Shown piece by piece: positions 60,447 through 64,000 of a stretch of 64,000 bases of DNA; the stretch's first letter is position 1; the number at the start of each line of letters is the position of its first letter. The notes beneath the pieces were generated by a model. That model was given only the letters and a program-made list of their open reading frames with translations. It was not told the DNA's origin and searched no databases. The DNA is from CAYLNL01 sp964385175 (GTDB lineage Bacteria > Bacteroidota > Bacteroidia > Flavobacteriales > Flavobacteriaceae): contig CAYLNL010000004.1 of NCBI GenBank assembly GCA_964385175.1, forward strand, positions 62,001 to 126,000, given 5' to 3'. The translations under genes were made by a program, and so were the position numbers.

Positions 60447-61922
60447 TCAATTTTTAAGGGGTGTGTTAATGCCTCCCAAACACCAATATTTTATCTCTAA
60501 AAATTCTTCTATGCCATATTTGGAGCCTTCGCGCCCGATGCCGCTTTGTTTCATGCCGCCAAAAGGGGCTACCGCCGTGGAAATCATCCCGGTATTGATG
60601 CCCACCATGCCGTATTCCAATCCTTCGGCAAGGGCAAAAATGCGGTTTACATCGCGCCCGTAAAAGTAAGAGGCTAAACCGAAGGGGGTGTCGTTGGCAA
60701 GGGCAATGACTTCTGCATCGTCCTTAAATTTGAAAATAGGCGCCACCGGCCCGAAAATTTCTTCGCGGGCTATATTCATGGCATTGGTTACTCCTGTTAA
60801 AACGGTGGGTTCGTAAAAATTTCCGCCTGTTTCGGGCTTGCCGCCGCCCGTCAGCACCGTGGCTCCCTGGGCTACAGCTTCGTTTACGAGGCGTTCTACT
60901 TTGGTGAGCGCCTGGGGGTTTATGAGGGGGCCTATTTCTACCTGGGGCTGCAACCCGTCTCCCATTTTGAGCTGGCGGACGGCCTGGGCTAATTTTTGGC
61001 AAAATTCTTCGTACACGCGCTCCTGCACGTACAGGCGGTTGGCGCACACGCAGGTCTGCCCGGCGTTCCGGTACTTGGAGGCGATAGCGCCGGAGACCGC
61101 TTCGTCTATATCTGCGTCGTCCAGCACAATAAAGGGGGCATTGCCGCCTAATTCTAAGGAAAGTTTTTTAACGGTATCGGCGCACTGGCGCATGAGTATT
61201 TTTCCTACGGGGGTGGAGCCGGTGAAGGAGAGCTTGCGCACGAGGGGGTTGGCGCATAGCTCGGCGCCCACGGGCGCGGGCGTTGAGGTGGTGATGACGT
61301 TGAGCACGCCTTGGGGAATGCCGGCTTGTTGGGCTAAGCGGGCAAGGGCTAAGGCGCTGAGGGGCGTATCTTCGGCGGGTTTTATCACTACGGTGCAGCC
61401 GGCGGCTAAGGCAGGGGCTACCTTGCGGGTTATCATGGCGATGGGGAAGTTCCAGGGGGTTATGGCTGCCACCACGCCTACGGGTTCTTTGGTAACGAGA
61501 ATGCGCTTGTCTTTGCCGTGACCGGGGATAACATCGCCATAGATGCGGCGGGCTTCTTCGGCAAACCACTCTACAAAGGAGGCGCCGTAAACTACTTCGC
61601 CTTTGGCTTCGGCAAGGGGTTTACCCTGTTCGGTGGTGAGAATACGGGCTAAGTCGTCTGCATTTTCAAGGATGAGGCGATACCATTTGTAAAGGAGTTG
61701 AGCGCGCTCGGAAGCCGTTTGCGCTTTCCAGCCCGGGAAGGCTCGTGAGGCGGCTTCGATGGCGTGACGGGTTTCTTCGGCGCCCATATCGGGGACGGTT
61801 CCTACCAGGCTCTGGTCAAAAGGATTGTAAACGGGATGGGTTTTTTGGTTTAGAGCGGTTACCCATTCGCCGTTTATATAGGCTTTTTGAAGGAAGAGGT
61901 CGGGGTTTTTCAGCGAGTTCAT
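60447..61922 (-). CDS. NAD(P)-dependent aldehyde dehydrogenase, second succinate-semialdehyde/aminobutanal type
   Basis: A 491-residue ALDH with catalytic Cys in YRNAGQTCVCANRLYVQ, Glu in LELGGNAP, and SFTGSTPVGK. The sequence resembles GabD-type enzymes. It sits 3 bp after the amine oxidase gene, so it may oxidise the 4-aminobutanal made from putrescine or succinate semialdehyde. Two ALDHs for successive steps of one pathway are sensible, one before and one after GABA. Assignment of substrate is inferred. Confidence 0.83.
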   Translation of the reverse strand: MNSLKNPDLFLQKAYINGEWVTALNQKTHPVYNPFDQSLVGTVPDMGAEETRHAIEAASRAFPGWKAQTASERAQLLYKWYRLILENADDLARILTTEQGKPLAEAKGEVVYGASFVEWFAEEARRIYGDVIPGHGKDKRILVTKEPVGVVAAITPWNFPIAMITRKVAPALAAGCTVVIKPAEDTPLSALALARLAQQAGIPQGVLNVITTSTPAPVGAELCANPLVRKLSFTGSTPVGKILMRQCADTVKKLSLELGGNAPFIVLDDADIDEAVSGAIASKYRNAGQTCVCANRLYVQERVYEEFCQKLAQAVRQLKMGDGLQPQVEIGPLINPQALTKVERLVNEAVAQGATVLTGGGKPETGGNFYEPTVLTGVTNAMNIAREEIFGPVAPIFKFKDDAEVIALANDTPFGLASYFYGRDVNRIFALAEGLEYGMVGINTGMISTAVAPFGGMKQSGIGREGSKYGIEEFLEIKYWCLGGINTPLKN

Positions 61923-61925
61923 GGG

Positions 61926-63485
61926 TTAAGCGGCTGCGGAGGCGTATTTTTGGGCGTTTAGTTTTTTGAGGATGCTTTCGGCAGCTACCCGGGCGGTTTT
62001 TACGGCGCCATTCATAAAACCCTGGTAATCGCGGGAGCAGTGTTCGCCGGCGAAATAAATGTTTCCTTCCGGGGTGGGTTCTACACCGCCAAAAGCGGTC
62101 CATTGGCCTACTTCGTAAGTGGTATAGCTGCCATAGGAATGGGGAAAGGTAGCCCAGTTGAAGCAGCTTTTTACATCTGTTTGTGCCTCTTTAATACCTT
62201 TAAAAACCCCATTGAGGGGGTCTGTGAAGGCATCGGCATCAGCGGCGGTGGCTTTTTTTCCTTTTTCGCCGCCCAGTAAAAAGGTATAACCTCCATAGCT
62301 GGTAGGGTCTCCCTGGCATTGGGAGTTGTCCCAGCCGGTTTGGAAAACATCGTGCATCACGTAGCCGGAATAGCCTTGCTCGCGCCATACGCGGCGGTTT
62401 ACGCCCATAAATACTTTAGAGCCAGCGCCCAGCCGAAGGTTAGCGATGGCTTCTTTCTTGGCGGCAGAGAGGGGTACGTCTAAGGTTACTTCTTTGAGTT
62501 TGGTAAAGGGGACTGCCATGATAACGGCATCGGCGGTTATTTCTTTGCCGTTGGCGAAATGGAGTTTGTATTGCTCGCCGTGGGCAGATACTTTTTCTAA
62601 ATAGTGTTCGGGGTTGATTTGGTTTTCTAAGAGTTTCGCCAATTTCCGGGCGATGGTTTCCATGCCTCCTTTTACTTTGTAACGCTCGTTGCTTCCCTGG
62701 AAGTGGAGTTCTGCATCCATTAAAAAAGTGAGCATGTTGAGGCTGGATTGTTTGTCCAGGTCCACGCTCATTTCGCTGGTATAGGCGGCGTCTATGAGTT
62801 TATAGAACCAGCCGTTTACTCCCAGTTTTTGAACGTATTCTGCAATGGATTGGCGGTCTAAGGTTTTTTCAATATCGGTGGCGGTGCTGTAATGGATGTT
62901 TTTGGAGAGGCTGGCTATATCGCGGCTTATTTGGTTGCTTATGGGAGCGAAGGCGTTTATGAGGTCTTTTTCGGATATGAATTTGCCATTTACATGAGCT
63001 ACTCTGCCAATAAGTTTACTTTCTTCTTTGCTCATGGCGTCTAACAGTTCTATTTCCAGGTCGCGGCACAGGGCTAACATTTCGTAGTGGCCAGTGTCTA
63101 TAAACTCACCACCCAGGTCAGTGGTCAAGCCTTTTCCCATAAGGTCGTTAGCGGTGTACATGCGTCCTCCTATTCTCTTGGAGCCTTCGTAAATGGTGGC
63201 TGTGATGCCGGCGTTTTTAAGGGTAATGGCGGCGCTCATACCGGCAATGCCGCCGCCAATAATGGCAATTTTAGGCGGGCTTGGAACTTTAGCTGTATTG
63301 ACGCAGGCTGTTGAGGCGGAAAGGGCTACCAGGGAGCCTGCCTGGAGGGATTTTTTGAGGAACTCTCTGCGGGGATTAGGGTTTTCTGCCAGGGAAAGTG
63401 TTGTGTTTTCGAGAGGGTTATTTTTTTGAAGGGACTTTGCGAAAGCGTTTTTTAGGGCTTGCAATGCGAACGTTCGGGTTGCCAT
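61926..63485 (-). CDS. Flavin-containing amine oxidase with twin-arginine signal
   Basis: A 519-residue FAD-dependent monoamine/polyamine oxidase. N-terminal Tat-like signal (RREFLKKSLQAGSLVALSAS), then the dinucleotide-binding GGGIAGMSAAITL, GSKRIGGRM and TDLGGEFID, and a C-terminal FAGEHCSRDYQGFMNGAV typical of the family's FAD region. Likely oxidises putrescine or other amines outside the cytoplasm. Start at the ATG 63485 is chosen since a longer frame would enter the SusD gene. Followed by the ALDH gene after 3 bp. Confidence 0.85.
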   Translation of the reverse strand: MATRTFALQALKNAFAKSLQKNNPLENTTLSLAENPNPRREFLKKSLQAGSLVALSASTACVNTAKVPSPPKIAIIGGGIAGMSAAITLKNAGITATIYEGSKRIGGRMYTANDLMGKGLTTDLGGEFIDTGHYEMLALCRDLEIELLDAMSKEESKLIGRVAHVNGKFISEKDLINAFAPISNQISRDIASLSKNIHYSTATDIEKTLDRQSIAEYVQKLGVNGWFYKLIDAAYTSEMSVDLDKQSSLNMLTFLMDAELHFQGSNERYKVKGGMETIARKLAKLLENQINPEHYLEKVSAHGEQYKLHFANGKEITADAVIMAVPFTKLKEVTLDVPLSAAKKEAIANLRLGAGSKVFMGVNRRVWREQGYSGYVMHDVFQTGWDNSQCQGDPTSYGGYTFLLGGEKGKKATAADADAFTDPLNGVFKGIKEAQTDVKSCFNWATFPHSYGSYTTYEVGQWTAFGGVEPTPEGNIYFAGEHCSRDYQGFMNGAVKTARVAAESILKKLNAQKYASAAA

Positions 63486-63504
63486 GTTTCTATTTTTATT
63501 GGGG

Positions 63505-64000
63505 TTAGTAACCGGGGTTTTGGTCAAGAGAGCCTTTGCTGGCAGTAATTTCGCGCAGGGGGATGGGAAGGATGGCTCTATAGGCATCAATACCCAAGAC
63601 TTCGGTGATTCTTTTTGTCCTGGCGAGGTCAAAAAAGATATGTCCTTCAAAATTCAACTCGGCACGCCGTTCTTCCAGAATGGCATCAAGAAGTTCATCT
63701 TCATCTGCCGGGGCGATTTCGGGTAATCCTCTGCTAACTCTTAATTTGTTTAGGTCGTCTAAACCTCCACCGGCTAAACCGGTGGCTTCTGCGCGGATGA
63801 GATATACCTCGGCGAGCCTAATGATAAAGGCGGGGTTGTCTTTGGTGGTTTCTCCCCTGTATTTTTGGGAGCGTCCGCTGCCATCTGAGGTAATGCTCTC
63901 ATCATTGGCATCTAAGTCATAATTTAAAAGGGTTGCGCGCACATCTCCCGGCCGGGTCATAAAGATTTCGTTTAATTCGGGGCCGCATAGATAGGATACT
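63505..64000 (-). CDS. SusD/RagB family outer-membrane lipoprotein, C-terminal part
   Basis: The frame continues beyond the right edge, so only the last 165 codons are visible. They show a SusD/RagB C terminus: FIIRLAEVYLIRAEA, LNKLRVSRGLPE, AILEERRAELNFEGHIFFDLAR and AILPIPLREITAS. Such proteins bind nutrients with a SusC porin at the outer membrane. It is 19 bp upstream of the amine oxidase gene, suggesting one operon in which substrate uptake precedes oxidation. Confidence 0.88.
   Translation of the reverse strand, partial: VSYLCGPELNEIFMTRPGDVRATLLNYDLDANDESITSDGSGRSQKYRGETTKDNPAFIIRLAEVYLIRAEATGLAGGGLDDLNKLRVSRGLPEIAPADEDELLDAILEERRAELNFEGHIFFDLARTKRITEVLGIDAYRAILPIPLREITASKGSLDQNPGY

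Overview
The window looks like a chromosomal segment of a member of the Bacteroidota, most likely a Flavobacteriia-like lineage. The evidence is a SusD/RagB-type gene at the right edge, a type IX secretion C-terminal sorting domain (48427..48924), Bacteroidota-style promoters (TTG, about 20 nt, TAnnTTTG) in front of several genes, many Bacteroidota-type lipoproteins, and a Tyr-rich secreted protein of a type I associate with Flavobacteriaceae. No rRNA, tRNA, insertion sequence or CRISPR array was recognised.

Left part (1-19.3 kb): the end of an ArnT-like membrane glycosyltransferase, a membrane protein and hemF; then a minus-strand locus with a predicted HExxH lipoprotein and a small lipoprotein whose gene is tandemly duplicated next to an orphan 3' fragment of the large gene; an ABC-2 exporter, an MscS channel, a sigma-54 activator without a DNA-binding domain and an M28 peptidase; and a tetR-tolC-ankyrin-MFP-RND efflux operon with a clear palindromic operator over the tetR promoter.

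Middle part (19.4-29.8 kb): a defence island with a MazF-type toxin-antitoxin pair and a MunI/EcoRI-like restriction-modification system (C protein, nuclease, MT-A70 methylase), in which one 15-bp element sits at an activator position for C/R and at a repressor position for M. Then come a polyprenyl synthase, a secreted Tyr-rich protein, a GH18 tandem-domain membrane protein / two-TM protein / PAAR-like DUF4280 operon, and a NarL-type two-component system.

Core accessory region (30.0-46.9 kb): an extracellular contractile injection system (eCIS). The minus-strand structural operon (46908 to 35203) reads cap (Pvc16/DUF4255), unknown 318-aa protein, sheath, two tube proteins, DUF5908, LysM hub protein, gp5/VgrG-like spike, gp25, baseplate J and fibre-like protein. 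Facing it are two DUF4157 effectors with an identical 431-bp leader and related cores that resemble amidoligases. The first also ends in about twelve octapeptide Tyr-rich repeats that look like the eukaryotic OCRE repeat. The ATPase, the tape measure and a locus-internal PAAR are absent; a PAAR-like DUF4280 gene lies about 11 kb away.

Right part (47-64 kb): a LuxE-like acyl-protein synthetase, a T9SS-secreted protein, a SUMF1-like lipid-anchored or secreted protein, purL broken by an 8-G homopolymer, and a polyamine/GABA catabolic block (SusD-like, flavin amine oxidase, aldehyde dehydrogenase, DUF4348-like lipoprotein, gabT, gabD, NhaC antiporter) interrupted by a PIN toxin-antitoxin module flanked by 27-bp imperfect direct repeats.
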